From: an uncultured Treponema sp.
Lineage (GTDB): Bacteria > Spirochaetota > Spirochaetia > Treponematales > Treponemataceae
NCBI GenBank assembly: GCA_937891125.1
Contig: CALAEZ010000033.1
Span: forward strand, 1 to 19,291
Length of the DNA stretch: 19,291 bases
Reading direction: 5' to 3'
Below are positions 1 through 7,835 of the stretch, in pieces; the stretch's first letter is position 1; each line of letters opens with the position of its first letter. A program made the position numbers and the translations under genes. Under the pieces are notes generated by a model. It worked only from the letters and a program-made list of their open reading frames with translations. It did not search any database and was not told where the DNA came from.

Positions 1-1
1 G

Positions 2-43
2 GTTAAGCTGCGCCTGCCAAAAGCATTTGAAGATACAGATTAA
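2..43 (+). CDS. possible C-terminal end of a gene entering from the left
   Basis: The second frame is open from the window edge and ends at TAA 41-43, giving 13 residues that finish KAFEDTD. The charged, ordinary-looking tail followed by an AT-rich patch and then palindromic DNA would suit the end of a plus-strand gene. Thirteen codons cannot prove coding. The third frame is also open, to about position 197, but runs through palindromes and looks non-coding. Confidence 0.2.
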   Translation, partial: VKLRLPKAFEDTD

Positions 44-71
44 CGGATTTTCTCAAATAAAGCGGGCGTTC

Positions 72-127
72 CCGACAGGCGCACTGACCTGTCCGCCGAG
101 CGGCAGCCACGACAGTGCGCCTGTCGG
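72..127. repeat. 15-bp perfect inverted repeat
   Basis: CCGACAGGCGCACTG at 72-86 is the exact reverse complement of 113-127, with a 26-base loop that itself contains a small GC-rich stem. No T-tract follows on either strand, so a classic intrinsic terminator is not indicated. It lies between two gene ends and could be a REP-like element. Confidence 0.7.
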
Positions 128-155
128 TCGGTGCTTCCGGGCTCCCCTACGGTCG

Positions 156-173
156 GTGCGGCTCACGCCGCAC
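156..173. repeat. short hairpin in the left flank
   Basis: GTGCGGC at 156-162 pairs perfectly with 167-173 around a 4-base loop. It lies 50 bases beyond the uppP stop, on the downstream side of that gene's minus-strand transcript. There is no T-tract, so only the structure is claimed. Confidence 0.5.
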
Positions 174-217
174 GGCTACGCCCCCTCCAGCGCCTAACGC
201 AGCACATACTGGCTGGC

Positions 218-249
218 GCTGGGACTAGTGCAGCAGCACCAGTCCCAGC
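218..249. repeat. hairpin spanning the uppP stop codon
   Basis: GCTGGGACT at 218-226 pairs exactly with 241-249. Inside it GTGC 228-231 pairs with 236-239, leaving one A/C mismatch and a 4-base loop. The uppP stop (TAG on the minus strand, 225-227) lies in one arm. The hairpin therefore forms at the very end of the uppP message and may stabilise its 3' end or help termination, although no U-tract follows. Confidence 0.6.
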
Positions 250-1082
250 ACACCAACCGGAATCAGGTACAGCGCAAACCACTCCAGGCGCCCTTTTCGA
301 ATCAGGCGCATGAGCACGGTGAGCGCCACATAGCCCGAAGCAAACGCTGCGGCGCAACCTGCAATCACCGGAGATGCGCCAATGCTGCCAGCAACGGCGC
401 CTAAATCTTTCAACTCAAGCAAAAAGGCGCCCACAATCGCCGGAATTGACACAATAAACGAATATTCGCCTGCCGTTACGCGGTCTACGCCGCTAAAAAG
501 GGCACCTGCAATCGTTGCGCCGCTCCGGCTAATACCTGGCAGCGTGCCAGCGCCCTGCGCAAAGCCGATAATAAGCGCCTGCCACCAGCGCACGCCCGTA
601 AACGCACGGTCGCCACGCACGCCGCTTGAAGCAGCATAATGCAGGCAGATAAGCTTGTCGGTAACAGCGCTTGCAATCAAAAGCCCTGCGGTCACTAAAA
701 AGCAGACGCAGATTGCGCGTATCGAAAAATCTGGAATCACTTTGCTGGTAATAAGCCCGATGACACCAGTCACCAGCGTTGTCAGAAGAATCATCAGAAT
801 AAGCTTGCGGTCATGCTTTTCGGCAAGCGCCGTCCGGTTCCGCGGCAATGAGCGGCGCAAAATCCAGCGGCAGCACACGCATAAAAGCCGCCAGATAATG
901 CGGCGAAAGTACAGAACAACAGCAAGCAGGGTTGCCACATGCAGAAATACGTCAAACAGCAGCGGAACCTCGCCCAAATTGAACAGATACTGTGCAAGCT
1001 GTAGATGACCGCTTGAAGAAATCGGCAAAAATTCAGCAACGCCCTGAATCAGCCCCAGTAAAATACCCTGAAATGTCGTCAT
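225..1082 (-). CDS. uppP: undecaprenyl-diphosphatase UppP (BacA)
   Basis: This is an integral inner-membrane phosphatase that converts undecaprenyl pyrophosphate to the monophosphate, recycling the lipid carrier for peptidoglycan and other surface polymers. At 285 residues it matches the family's usual length. Both family signatures are present: GVAEFLPISSSGH at residues 14-26, with the catalytic Glu at about 17, and LPGISRSGAT at 181-190, with the conserved Arg at about 186. Many hydrophobic segments fill the rest. The ATG at 1082 is preceded on the minus strand by an AAAGGTG ribosome-binding site. It is the last minus-strand gene and lies 144 bases below the DUF4105 gene. A weak -10-like TAGAAT in that gap (1143-1148) may give it a separate promoter. 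Its stop codon is inside a hairpin. Confidence 0.95.
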   Translation of the reverse strand: MTTFQGILLGLIQGVAEFLPISSSGHLQLAQYLFNLGEVPLLFDVFLHVATLLAVVLYFRRIIWRLLCVCCRWILRRSLPRNRTALAEKHDRKLILMILLTTLVTGVIGLITSKVIPDFSIRAICVCFLVTAGLLIASAVTDKLICLHYAASSGVRGDRAFTGVRWWQALIIGFAQGAGTLPGISRSGATIAGALFSGVDRVTAGEYSFIVSIPAIVGAFLLELKDLGAVAGSIGASPVIAGCAAAFASGYVALTVLMRLIRKGRLEWFALYLIPVGVLGLVLLH

Positions 1083-1226
1083 ATATACACCTTTTTATCG
1101 CCTGTCGGGAGATGCCAAAAACGCGCCTCCGCAATTTTGCTCATTCTAGCACGCCGCACAAATAAATGCTACACAAGCACTACGCGCACAGGCGTTGCTA
1201 GCCGCGCCGACTGCGCCTCAAGCCTG

Positions 1227-3212
1227 CTAGTAATTCACATGCAGCGTCAGCTCCGCCTTGTGCGCATTCTCTTTATAGTCGCGGCTAAACGTGTACTTTG
1301 CCGAAAGCGCCATATTCCGGCTCAAGGTAACACGCTCCTCACACGAAAGCACCAGGCGCAGCCGGTCACCGCCGGTAAGCATTTCCTTCGTGACCACAGC
1401 ATCGCGCCACGAGCTAGTGCTGGTGGTGCCGTCATTTTTAAAAAGCGCCTGCGAAACGCTTGCCGACAGATGTTGCTTCCACCTGCCTGCTGTCGTCAGT
1501 AAGCCGACGTCTGCACCCAGCAACGGGTCAATGTACACATCAAAATCGGGATGCGCCCAAAAATCGCAGCCGCCAAGCAGGTACAGCTGATTGGCGCTTC
1601 CCAGCTTCGTGCTCACGCCCTTGTAAAACTTTATCCGCAGCACCAGCGCATCCTGCTCCTTAGAAAGCGCCGTGCGCTCCATGCCGACAACCGCCGACAT
1701 CGCCGCCGTGAAAAAATAGGAATCGCACGCTGGAATAGAAAAAATGTCAGCAAACAGCAGCTTTTCAACACGGATTTTGCGCACGGCTCCATCTGCCGTC
1801 GGATAAAACGAAACGGCGCCCGTAAAAAAATCTAACTGCGTATTTTTGTTTAAGCCGTGCTCTTCATCTATCAGGTCGTGGTTCAACAAACGGAACGAAA
1901 TACGGCCAAACGCTTCACCGTCGTCAACGCCACCTGTCAGCGTAATTTTGTGCGAATCGTGGCTTTCATGCGGATAGTCGGTGCTTTCGACAACCGTTTC
2001 GCCAAACGTGTAATGCGTCATCGCACGCAAAACCGGCATAAAGCGCGCTTGGTATTCCTGTTGCGTAATTTTGCCGACCGAAAGCAGGTACTTTAAGTAA
2101 TCAGACGTCAGATTCAGCAGCTGCGCCTGTGTTTCCAAGCTGTCGCTTGCGGCAATCAGCGCTTCGAGCGTAGTCTTTCCCTTACAGTACGATTTTACTG
2201 CCTTTGCAAGCGCCGGCGGCAGGCTGTTTTTTTCTGCAACAATCTGCGAATGGATTGACGGGCGGAAAACGGGAGTCTCCAGCATGCCCTTTGCCTGCAG
2301 AATCTTAAATGCTTCCACCGGCTCTGCCATCGTTCCCAGCTCCTGCATCAGCGGCTCGTCAGGAAAAGCCGCCGCAATCAGCAGCAGGGAGCCTGTCGTG
2401 CAGTTTCGCGAAATATACAGATAGCGCGCGTACATGCCGTTCAGCTCCAGCGCATGACGATAAAGCAGATCCAGCGCATCATCAGAAAGCGTGAGCCGGT
2501 ATTCCCAGATATCGCGCTTGTCCATGTCGCTGTATTTCAGCACCTGCTTTGCGTATGAATCCATCAGGTAATACCCGCTGTACAGACCGAATAAGCCTTT
2601 CAGCGCAAAGCTAAGCCCCGGCGGGTCGGTGTTGTGCGCGCTAAAGGTGACGCTCTGTGCTAACAGGCGGTTCTTTTTGCTGTTTTCAAACACCAAAAAG
2701 GTGTGTCCAAACATGGAAGCAGGATTCTGCATAAACCCCGCCGGATAGACAAGCATAGCGGCAGTCGGCTGAATCTGCGCCTTAAAGGCAGCATATCCGC
2801 TGTCAAACTGCGCAGGAAAATCATCCTCATTGTCAGAAAGCGCATTTTTTAAGAACTTCCAGCGGGCAGGGAAGCGGTCAACAGCTTCGCCGCTTCTAAA
2901 TGCGCGGATATCCGCTTCAAGCTCTGCCTGCGGATTAGAAACGCCATCGGGAGCTAAAAAGAACTCTGCTGCCCGAATTATGCTTTTTTTAGCGCTTTTT
3001 TGTGGAAACAGGAGGAGCAGCCGCCATTGGTTTGATTCTGCAAGCTTAAGGGAAGCGGCTTTTTGAATGAGTGCTTCGGTGCGGGCATTGTATGCGTCAG
3101 CAACGCTTGCAACAGCGGCATCAGCACTTTCAGCGTGAGAGAAAAAGGCTGTAAGCAAAAAAAACAGGCAGAACCCGAAAGCCCGCCTGTTTTTGCCGAT
3201 ATTTTTTTTCAT
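1227..3212 (-). CDS. DUF4105 (Lnb N-terminal-like) envelope protein with a probable outer-membrane barrel
   Basis: 661 residues. A signal peptide spans about 1-27 (Lys/Arg-rich start, hydrophobic core, likely cleavage after SHA). Residues about 150-290 carry the DUF4105 hallmarks: NPASMFGHTFLVF with His170, and ISRNCTTG with Cys271. These correspond to the His and Cys of the family that includes the enterococcal lipoprotein intramolecular transacylase Lnb. From about residue 410 to the end the protein is rich in alternating polar/apolar strands and finishes in LTLHVNY, a terminal aromatic residue typical of outer-membrane barrels. It is therefore likely exported and anchored in the outer membrane. 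The start lies 15 bases after the upstream stop with only a weak ribosome-binding site, suggesting translational coupling to the DUF3015-like gene. The enzymatic role is unproven; lipoprotein acyl transfer or hydrolysis is a guess from family membership. Confidence 0.8.
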   Translation of the reverse strand: MKKNIGKNRRAFGFCLFFLLTAFFSHAESADAAVASVADAYNARTEALIQKAASLKLAESNQWRLLLLFPQKSAKKSIIRAAEFFLAPDGVSNPQAELEADIRAFRSGEAVDRFPARWKFLKNALSDNEDDFPAQFDSGYAAFKAQIQPTAAMLVYPAGFMQNPASMFGHTFLVFENSKKNRLLAQSVTFSAHNTDPPGLSFALKGLFGLYSGYYLMDSYAKQVLKYSDMDKRDIWEYRLTLSDDALDLLYRHALELNGMYARYLYISRNCTTGSLLLIAAAFPDEPLMQELGTMAEPVEAFKILQAKGMLETPVFRPSIHSQIVAEKNSLPPALAKAVKSYCKGKTTLEALIAASDSLETQAQLLNLTSDYLKYLLSVGKITQQEYQARFMPVLRAMTHYTFGETVVESTDYPHESHDSHKITLTGGVDDGEAFGRISFRLLNHDLIDEEHGLNKNTQLDFFTGAVSFYPTADGAVRKIRVEKLLFADIFSIPACDSYFFTAAMSAVVGMERTALSKEQDALVLRIKFYKGVSTKLGSANQLYLLGGCDFWAHPDFDVYIDPLLGADVGLLTTAGRWKQHLSASVSQALFKNDGTTSTSSWRDAVVTKEMLTGGDRLRLVLSCEERVTLSRNMALSAKYTFSRDYKENAHKAELTLHVNY

Positions 3213-3227
3213 CGACGAAAGACTTAC

Positions 3228-3680
3228 CTACAGAAGTGCTACCAGACCCTGTGTAACTTCTGCAGCAGTTACTTCTGCTGTCGGGAAGAGAACGTCAAAG
3301 TGTGCCTGAGCATTTGCTTTGAACGCTTCTACATCTTCTACTTCAAGCAGGGTAGCAACCGTGTCTAAATATTCGCCGTTACCCTTTGCAATGTCAGTTG
3401 CAACAAAGTCAAGGTTTTCTTCGATGAACTGCTCTGTCGGTGCAAGAGCGAATTTTGACCACTTACCAGCGCCAGAGGTTCCGAGTGTCAGAGCACCAAA
3501 CTTAACCGGCCAGAATGTATCGTTGGTTGAAAGACCAACAACGTCCCATAAAAGACCGTTTAAGCCGACAGCGTCCATAAGAATGGTACCAATACCAGGA
3601 CCAATGTTTCCACCCTTAGCAAATGCACATGTTGTTGCAATGCAAAGACCAAGAACGATTGCAAGAATCTTCTTCTTCAT
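3228..3680 (-). CDS. small secreted DUF3015-like protein
   Basis: 150 residues with a clear signal peptide (MKKK, hydrophobic core, likely cleavage after AFA, residue 21). The mature part starts with a Gly-rich NIGPGIG segment and contains, at about 85-112, the pattern NLDFVATDIAKGNGEYLDT. That pattern resembles the core of the DUF3015 family of small exported proteins. The mature chain has no cysteine, whereas DUF3015 members I recall begin near a GPGCG-type motif. It has a good ribosome-binding site (AAAGGAG) 9-10 bases before the ATG at 3680. Codons lean towards T-ending choices, unlike its GC-rich neighbours, which suggests high expression. It is followed directly by the DUF4105 gene, so the two exported proteins may act together. 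Function unknown. Confidence 0.75.
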   Translation of the reverse strand: MKKKILAIVLGLCIATTCAFAKGGNIGPGIGTILMDAVGLNGLLWDVVGLSTNDTFWPVKFGALTLGTSGAGKWSKFALAPTEQFIEENLDFVATDIAKGNGEYLDTVATLLEVEDVEAFKANAQAHFDVLFPTAEVTAAEVTQGLVALL

Positions 3681-3707
3681 AACATGTTACTCCTTTAAGT
3701 AATATCT

Positions 3708-3745
3708 AAAAAAACAGTGACATTATTTTTGATTTAAGTCAACTG
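3708..3745 (-). terminator. weak intrinsic terminator after the EF-hand gene
   Basis: Read on the minus strand, CAGTTGAC (3745-3738) pairs with GTCACTG (3721-3715) with one bulged base and a loop of about 16. It is followed by seven T residues (3714-3708). It lies between the EF-hand gene stop and the DUF3015-like start, so it could end or attenuate the upstream operon. The stem is short, so the call is tentative. Confidence 0.4.
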
Positions 3746-3755
3746 AAAAGCTGCG

Positions 3756-5999
3756 CTACGAAAACAGTGCCGTACACGCTGCCCACGCCGACCGCACATT
3801 CCAGCCGCAGTGAGCAAGCAGGGCAATGCCGCCGCATACTGCTGCTAAAAGCACAAGGCACAAAACAGTGCGTACCCAGGGAAAGCGTTTTTCTGCATAC
3901 GGGTCCAGCGCATTCAGCTTAGAATTGCGCGGGCGGCGGCGCATGGTTGTCAACAGCGCGCCTAACGGAATAGTTATGCGCACGTTGCCGTTAACCGCCC
4001 AGCCTGACGCATCCAGAATCGGCGCAATGTTCCGCTCACGCAGTTTGAGCCAGGCAAGCACCATTGACGGAAGCGAAATAAGCAGAATCAGCCCAACGAC
4101 AAACACGGGCGGCATCCACCACTGGCGGGTCAGTATGCCGAGCACGGTGCCGATAACTGCCGTAAAGCCGGAAACAGCCACACCCAAAGCCGCAATCGTG
4201 CCAACATCAAACTTTTTTGCGCCGTCTGCCGCAGTCGCTGCCGCCGCTTCACCCGGCTTTTCTACCGCCTGCGAAAGCTTTGCATTGACTGCCGTTTCTG
4301 ATTCCGCCGCCCGTTTTGCCACACGCTCCTGAATCATTCTGCTTACCTTTTTGTACGGCATCCAGAAGGCTTCGCGTATGCTGATGGGATTTTCCACAAT
4401 TTTTGTGACCGTGCAGTCCCAGTCGTTGCCGTCGCGGTCGTAAAAAAGGCCGTTTCTGCCGACGATAAGATTGTCGCGGCTGCCGGCACTGATAAGCGCG
4501 GCAATCTGCATGGTGCGGTTTTCGCTCGGCCGCTTACAGTCGCAGTACAGCAGGTAGCATTGCGAAAGCGGGGAGAGGGCAGCATGCTTTGCGCTGTCGA
4601 GCACCCGGAAGCACAACGTTGTCGCACGGCCGTCAATGTAGAGCGTGCCGCACTGGAAAACTGCCGGCTTTTTGCTGTCCATCGCGTAAAAATCTTCAAA
4701 CGACACAAAATTGCGCAACAGCGTCACAAAATCGCGGCGCAACAGCAACAGCTTTTTAAGCTCTTTTGCGGCAAGCGCAAGCGGCGGATGCGCGTCTTCT
4801 TTATCAAATTGCGCAAAAAGTGCCTCTTCTGCGCTAGATGCAAGCAGCTCATCCACGCGCTCAAAGCCCACTGCGCTCACCGTGTTAGCCGGTCGCGCCG
4901 CACACCATGCCTCGTAAGGCGCAAACGCGGCGGTAATCTGCTTCCAGGTCGCTTCGGTTAGGCGCGTTGTGTTGCCAGCGCCGAGCAGCGGTTCAAGCAC
5001 GCGCAAAGCAAACTCGTCTAGCGCCGCTTTCCACACTGGATTGAGCTTTTCGTCAAAAATAAGCACTTTTTCTGCATGGGGCGCTGCAAGCGGCGGGGAC
5101 GAAAGCGCCTCTTCTGAAAGCAGCGACAGAGCAAGCAGCTCCTCTTCACGCGCGTGCAGCGCAGCAGCAGCCGCCTCCGACATTCCGCTATTGTACGAAG
5201 CAAGCGAGCAGCGCAAGAAATAATCATTTATTTTGTCACGCACGCGCTCGTAGGCGGCAAAGGCGCTTTCGGTTGCATCTTTCAGGAAAAAGATGCTGGG
5301 AGCGGCCGCTTGTGCTTCGTCACGCCAGGTGCGCACTGCACGCAGGTCGGCAAAGAAGGCGGTTGTCTGCTCTCGCGTTATGCCTTTTACGCCGCTTACG
5401 TCGTCCTTGCCGCCCGTGCAAGCAATAATATCTTTAACAACCGCTTGCAGTTCTTCATCAGCAAACACGTCGGGCGGAAGCACGCCGTCCCCGTTAATCA
5501 CGTTCGGCGCAAACAGCTTTTCGCTTGCAGTCACGTCTTCGAGCGAAATCTCACTGGCGCTGTCGTTCCCCAAAATGTGCAAAACAGCGCGTGCAGATTC
5601 TTGCGGTGAATGCCCACAATCAAATGGAGATTCGCCAAGCGCGGTAAGCGGAATTGAGCTGCCTTCAGTCATAATGACCGCCGGCTCTTTGAGATGCGTG
5701 CGGATATAGGTAACTGCCTGCAGTACCTCTGGCAACCGAACTCTGCCGTTGTGGTCGGTATCTAACAGCTCAAGCGTTTCTTCGCTGTATTCAAGTCCCT
5801 TTACCGGGCAGGCAAGTGCTACCCACAGCTTGGGGTCAAGCTCTTTTAGATTAAGCACATCATCAATCGATGTAATTTTTAGCTGCAAAAGGCCACCACT
5901 CTGCATAAAATGCCACACGTGCTTCGCTGTAGGCGCAGTAGCAGGCGTGGCGTCGTGCGCTGTCTTTTGTGCTGGTGCTGACGAGGAAGAGTGACTCAT
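3756..5999 (-). CDS. large EF-hand membrane protein of unknown function
   Basis: 747 residues. A low-complexity Ser/Ala/Thr start (about 1-26) is followed by a textbook calcium-binding EF-hand loop at residues 80-91 (DTDHNGRVRLPE, with acidic or amide ligands at positions 1, 3, 5 and 12). A looser acidic/Gly motif, NGDGVLPPD, comes later. The middle is a long, mostly helical, charged region. The C-terminal fifth holds three likely membrane helices at about 602-623, 632-650 and 709-731. Between the last two is a short segment, DASGWAVNGNVRI, that I recall from EF-hand proteins of similar layout. There is no signal peptide, so the bulk is probably cytoplasmic with a C-terminal anchor. It starts 3 bases after the proC stop and so ends the MinD-like/lgt/proC operon. 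It may sense calcium; its partner is unknown. Confidence 0.85.
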   Translation of the reverse strand: MSHSSSSAPAQKTAHDATPATAPTAKHVWHFMQSGGLLQLKITSIDDVLNLKELDPKLWVALACPVKGLEYSEETLELLDTDHNGRVRLPEVLQAVTYIRTHLKEPAVIMTEGSSIPLTALGESPFDCGHSPQESARAVLHILGNDSASEISLEDVTASEKLFAPNVINGDGVLPPDVFADEELQAVVKDIIACTGGKDDVSGVKGITREQTTAFFADLRAVRTWRDEAQAAAPSIFFLKDATESAFAAYERVRDKINDYFLRCSLASYNSGMSEAAAAALHAREEELLALSLLSEEALSSPPLAAPHAEKVLIFDEKLNPVWKAALDEFALRVLEPLLGAGNTTRLTEATWKQITAAFAPYEAWCAARPANTVSAVGFERVDELLASSAEEALFAQFDKEDAHPPLALAAKELKKLLLLRRDFVTLLRNFVSFEDFYAMDSKKPAVFQCGTLYIDGRATTLCFRVLDSAKHAALSPLSQCYLLYCDCKRPSENRTMQIAALISAGSRDNLIVGRNGLFYDRDGNDWDCTVTKIVENPISIREAFWMPYKKVSRMIQERVAKRAAESETAVNAKLSQAVEKPGEAAAATAADGAKKFDVGTIAALGVAVSGFTAVIGTVLGILTRQWWMPPVFVVGLILLISLPSMVLAWLKLRERNIAPILDASGWAVNGNVRITIPLGALLTTMRRRPRNSKLNALDPYAEKRFPWVRTVLCLVLLAAVCGGIALLAHCGWNVRSAWAACTALFS

Positions 6000-6002
6000 A
6001 CG

Positions 6003-6824
6003 CTATTTTTTTCCTAATGCAACCGATTTTGTGTAGGCAGCGCTTACTGCCTCTATAACGCTGTTTCTTAATCCGGTGCGCTCAAGTGTCGCCACGCCTT
6101 CAATGGTTGTTCCTGCTGGTGAACAGACGCCATCTTTCAAATCTGCTGGCAGACGCCCCGTTTCGAGCATCATGGCAGCGCTGCCTTTTACGGTTTGCGC
6201 AGCATAAATATACGCCTGCTTGCGGGGCATTCCAAAGCGAACAGCCGCATCGGCAAGAGCTTCGATAAACATAAAGACGAATGCTGGCCCTGAGCCACTG
6301 ACCGCAGTAACGCAGTCCATCAGCTTTTCATCTACCTGCTCCACCTTGCCCGCGCTTTCAAGCAGCTCTTTTACAACAGCTACATCGTAGCTGTGCGCGC
6401 TGCTGTTAGCAGAAAGCGCTACCATTGCCTCGCCAATTGCTGCCGGCATATTCGGCATAATACGCACGAGCGAATGGGTGTTGCCTGCTGGCAGCGCGCT
6501 ATCGAGCGTTTTATGCAGTGTTGCAATCGGCACGCCCGCCGCCATAGAAACGACCGTTGCGTCTGGAAGCAGACTCGTGGCAATTTCGCTCAGCACCTGC
6601 TCGACAAAGGCAGGCTTTACTGCCAAAAAGACGACCTTTGCGTCTTTTACGGCAGCGGCATTGGTAGGTGCAGCATTACAGCCGACTTTTGCGGCAAATG
6701 CTTCTGCTTCTTCACTCGTTACTGCGCTCACCGTAATATTTTTTGGTGAAACAACCGTTGCCATAGCACGCATAAGCGCGCCACCCATTACGCCACAACC
6801 GATACATGCAATTGTTGTGTCCAT
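6003..6824 (-). CDS. proC: pyrroline-5-carboxylate reductase ProC
   Basis: A cytoplasmic NAD(P)H-dependent reductase for the last step of proline synthesis. It has 273 residues, the usual family length. The nucleotide-binding glycine motif GCGVMGG is at residues 9-15. The middle contains VKPAFVEQVL, and a helical C-terminal domain carries SGSGPAFVFMFIEALADA and SPAGTTIEGVATLE, which are the family signature blocks. One small deviation is SPAGTT where SPGGTT is usual. The ATG at 6824 is preceded by an AAGGGG ribosome-binding site and lies 2 bases after the lgt stop, so it is co-transcribed with lgt. Pairing a metabolic gene with lgt looks like operon convenience and not a shared pathway. Confidence 0.95.
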   Translation of the reverse strand: MDTTIACIGCGVMGGALMRAMATVVSPKNITVSAVTSEEAEAFAAKVGCNAAPTNAAAVKDAKVVFLAVKPAFVEQVLSEIATSLLPDATVVSMAAGVPIATLHKTLDSALPAGNTHSLVRIMPNMPAAIGEAMVALSANSSAHSYDVAVVKELLESAGKVEQVDEKLMDCVTAVSGSGPAFVFMFIEALADAAVRFGMPRKQAYIYAAQTVKGSAAMMLETGRLPADLKDGVCSPAGTTIEGVATLERTGLRNSVIEAVSAAYTKSVALGKK

Positions 6825-6826
6825 TT

Positions 6827-7825
6827 TTAACCCCTTTTCTGTTTTTTATGCCGCTGCCAACAGACAACCATAAGTACGATTCCGCCGAGCATCATCAGCA
6901 TGCACAGAATCTGCCCGGTAGAAATATTCAGAAGTGACGTATTCATGTAGATTGGCGCATTGCTGTCGGCGGCAATGCGGTAGCCGATGTCTGCATCCGG
7001 CTCGCGGAAATATTCGATAAAAAAGCGTACAAAGCCGTAGCCAATGGTGTAGAGTGCGCTTGAAAAGCCGTCAAACGGCTTTCTTTTGTGCAAGAGCCAG
7101 ATGAGCGCGAATAAAAGCACGCCTTCAAACAGCGCCTCGTACAGCTGGCTCGGGTGGCGTGGCAGATTTACAAGCGTGTCGGCGCTTTCCATGCCGATTT
7201 TCTGCATAAAGTCCGCTACCCAATCAAGCTTTGTCAAAAAACGCTCGGTTTTCGGCACGGTGGGGAACACCATGCCCCACGGCAGAGATGTAATGCGCCC
7301 GTAGAGCTCGCCATTTAAGAAATTGCCTAGGCGCCCAAAGGTGTAGCCAAGCGGAATTGCCGTACACATGGCATCAATCCACTTCATAAACGGCTTTTTA
7401 TGCCGCCAGCACCAGAAAATCATGCCCAGAAGACCGCCGATAAAGCCGCCGTGGTAGCTCATGCCTGCAAGACCCGTAAAGCGTCCGTTCTGGAACGGCC
7501 AGAAAATCAGCCAGGGCTTTTTCCAGTAGATGCCGCTGGTGTCGTAGACAAGCGTTGAAAATATACGCGCGCCAATGAGCAGAAAGACAATGCCGGTCGC
7601 GATAAAGCTGAAAATGTCGTCTTCGGTCGCCGCAACAAGGCTTCCGTCGGACGCGCGGCTGTCGAGCGCACCCTCCTTGAGCAGGCGTTTTAAAATAAAA
7701 AACGCAGTGCCAAAGGCAAAAATGTACATGAGTCCGTACCAGCGGATAAGCCCGAGCACCGGCACGCCCGGAAAAATCTCCGGATGAATCCAGCCTGGAT
7801 ACTGTATGTAAAGCAATGTAGCCAT
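6827..7825 (-). CDS. lgt: prolipoprotein diacylglyceryl transferase Lgt
   Basis: Lgt transfers diacylglycerol from phosphatidylglycerol to the lipobox cysteine of prolipoproteins, the first step of lipoprotein maturation in the inner membrane. The chosen ATG at 7825 has a ribosome-binding site (AAGGA, 7 bases upstream) and gives 332 residues. An upstream in-frame start would run into the MinD-like gene and is unlikely. Family blocks include YHGGFIGG at 124-131 (His125) and GRLGNFLNGELYGR at 164-177, the Lgt signature with its essential Arg. About seven hydrophobic helices are seen. It is somewhat longer than the common 260-290 residues because of loops at about 95-115 and 190-220 and a basic C-terminal tail (RHKKQKRG). 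It lies 10 bases after the MinD-like gene. Confidence 0.95.
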   Translation of the reverse strand: MATLLYIQYPGWIHPEIFPGVPVLGLIRWYGLMYIFAFGTAFFILKRLLKEGALDSRASDGSLVAATEDDIFSFIATGIVFLLIGARIFSTLVYDTSGIYWKKPWLIFWPFQNGRFTGLAGMSYHGGFIGGLLGMIFWCWRHKKPFMKWIDAMCTAIPLGYTFGRLGNFLNGELYGRITSLPWGMVFPTVPKTERFLTKLDWVADFMQKIGMESADTLVNLPRHPSQLYEALFEGVLLFALIWLLHKRKPFDGFSSALYTIGYGFVRFFIEYFREPDADIGYRIAADSNAPIYMNTSLLNISTGQILCMLMMLGGIVLMVVCWQRHKKQKRG

Positions 7826-7835
7826 GATATGTTCC

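Larger units (their letters stand above)
44..224. other. gene-free, palindrome-rich left flank
   Basis: No convincing gene is seen between the possible gene end at 43 and the uppP stop. The stretch is GC-rich and dominated by inverted repeats: 72-86 with 113-127, 156-162 with 167-173, and 189-194 with 215-220. Such palindrome clusters between genes often act as transcript 3' ends or as REP-like repeats. Which of these applies cannot be told from one copy. Confidence 0.5.

Noticed and set aside
192..198. GCCTAAC, which looks like one end of an integron attC site
   Set aside because: No matching GTTRRRY lies within the expected 60-140 bases downstream, and no gene cassette or integrase is seen.
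131..313. Plus-strand open frame over the left flank and uppP end
   Set aside because: It runs through palindromes and opposite the uppP 3' end, and its composition is not protein-like. Judged a shadow.
1137..1502. 121-residue plus-strand open frame antisense to the DUF4105 gene
   Set aside because: The opposite strand encodes a coherent protein with signal peptide and domain motifs. This frame has no recognisable feature.
3826..4332. 168-residue plus-strand open frame antisense to the EF-hand gene
   Set aside because: Ser/Thr/Pro-rich shadow of the GC-rich membrane region on the other strand. No own ribosome-binding site.
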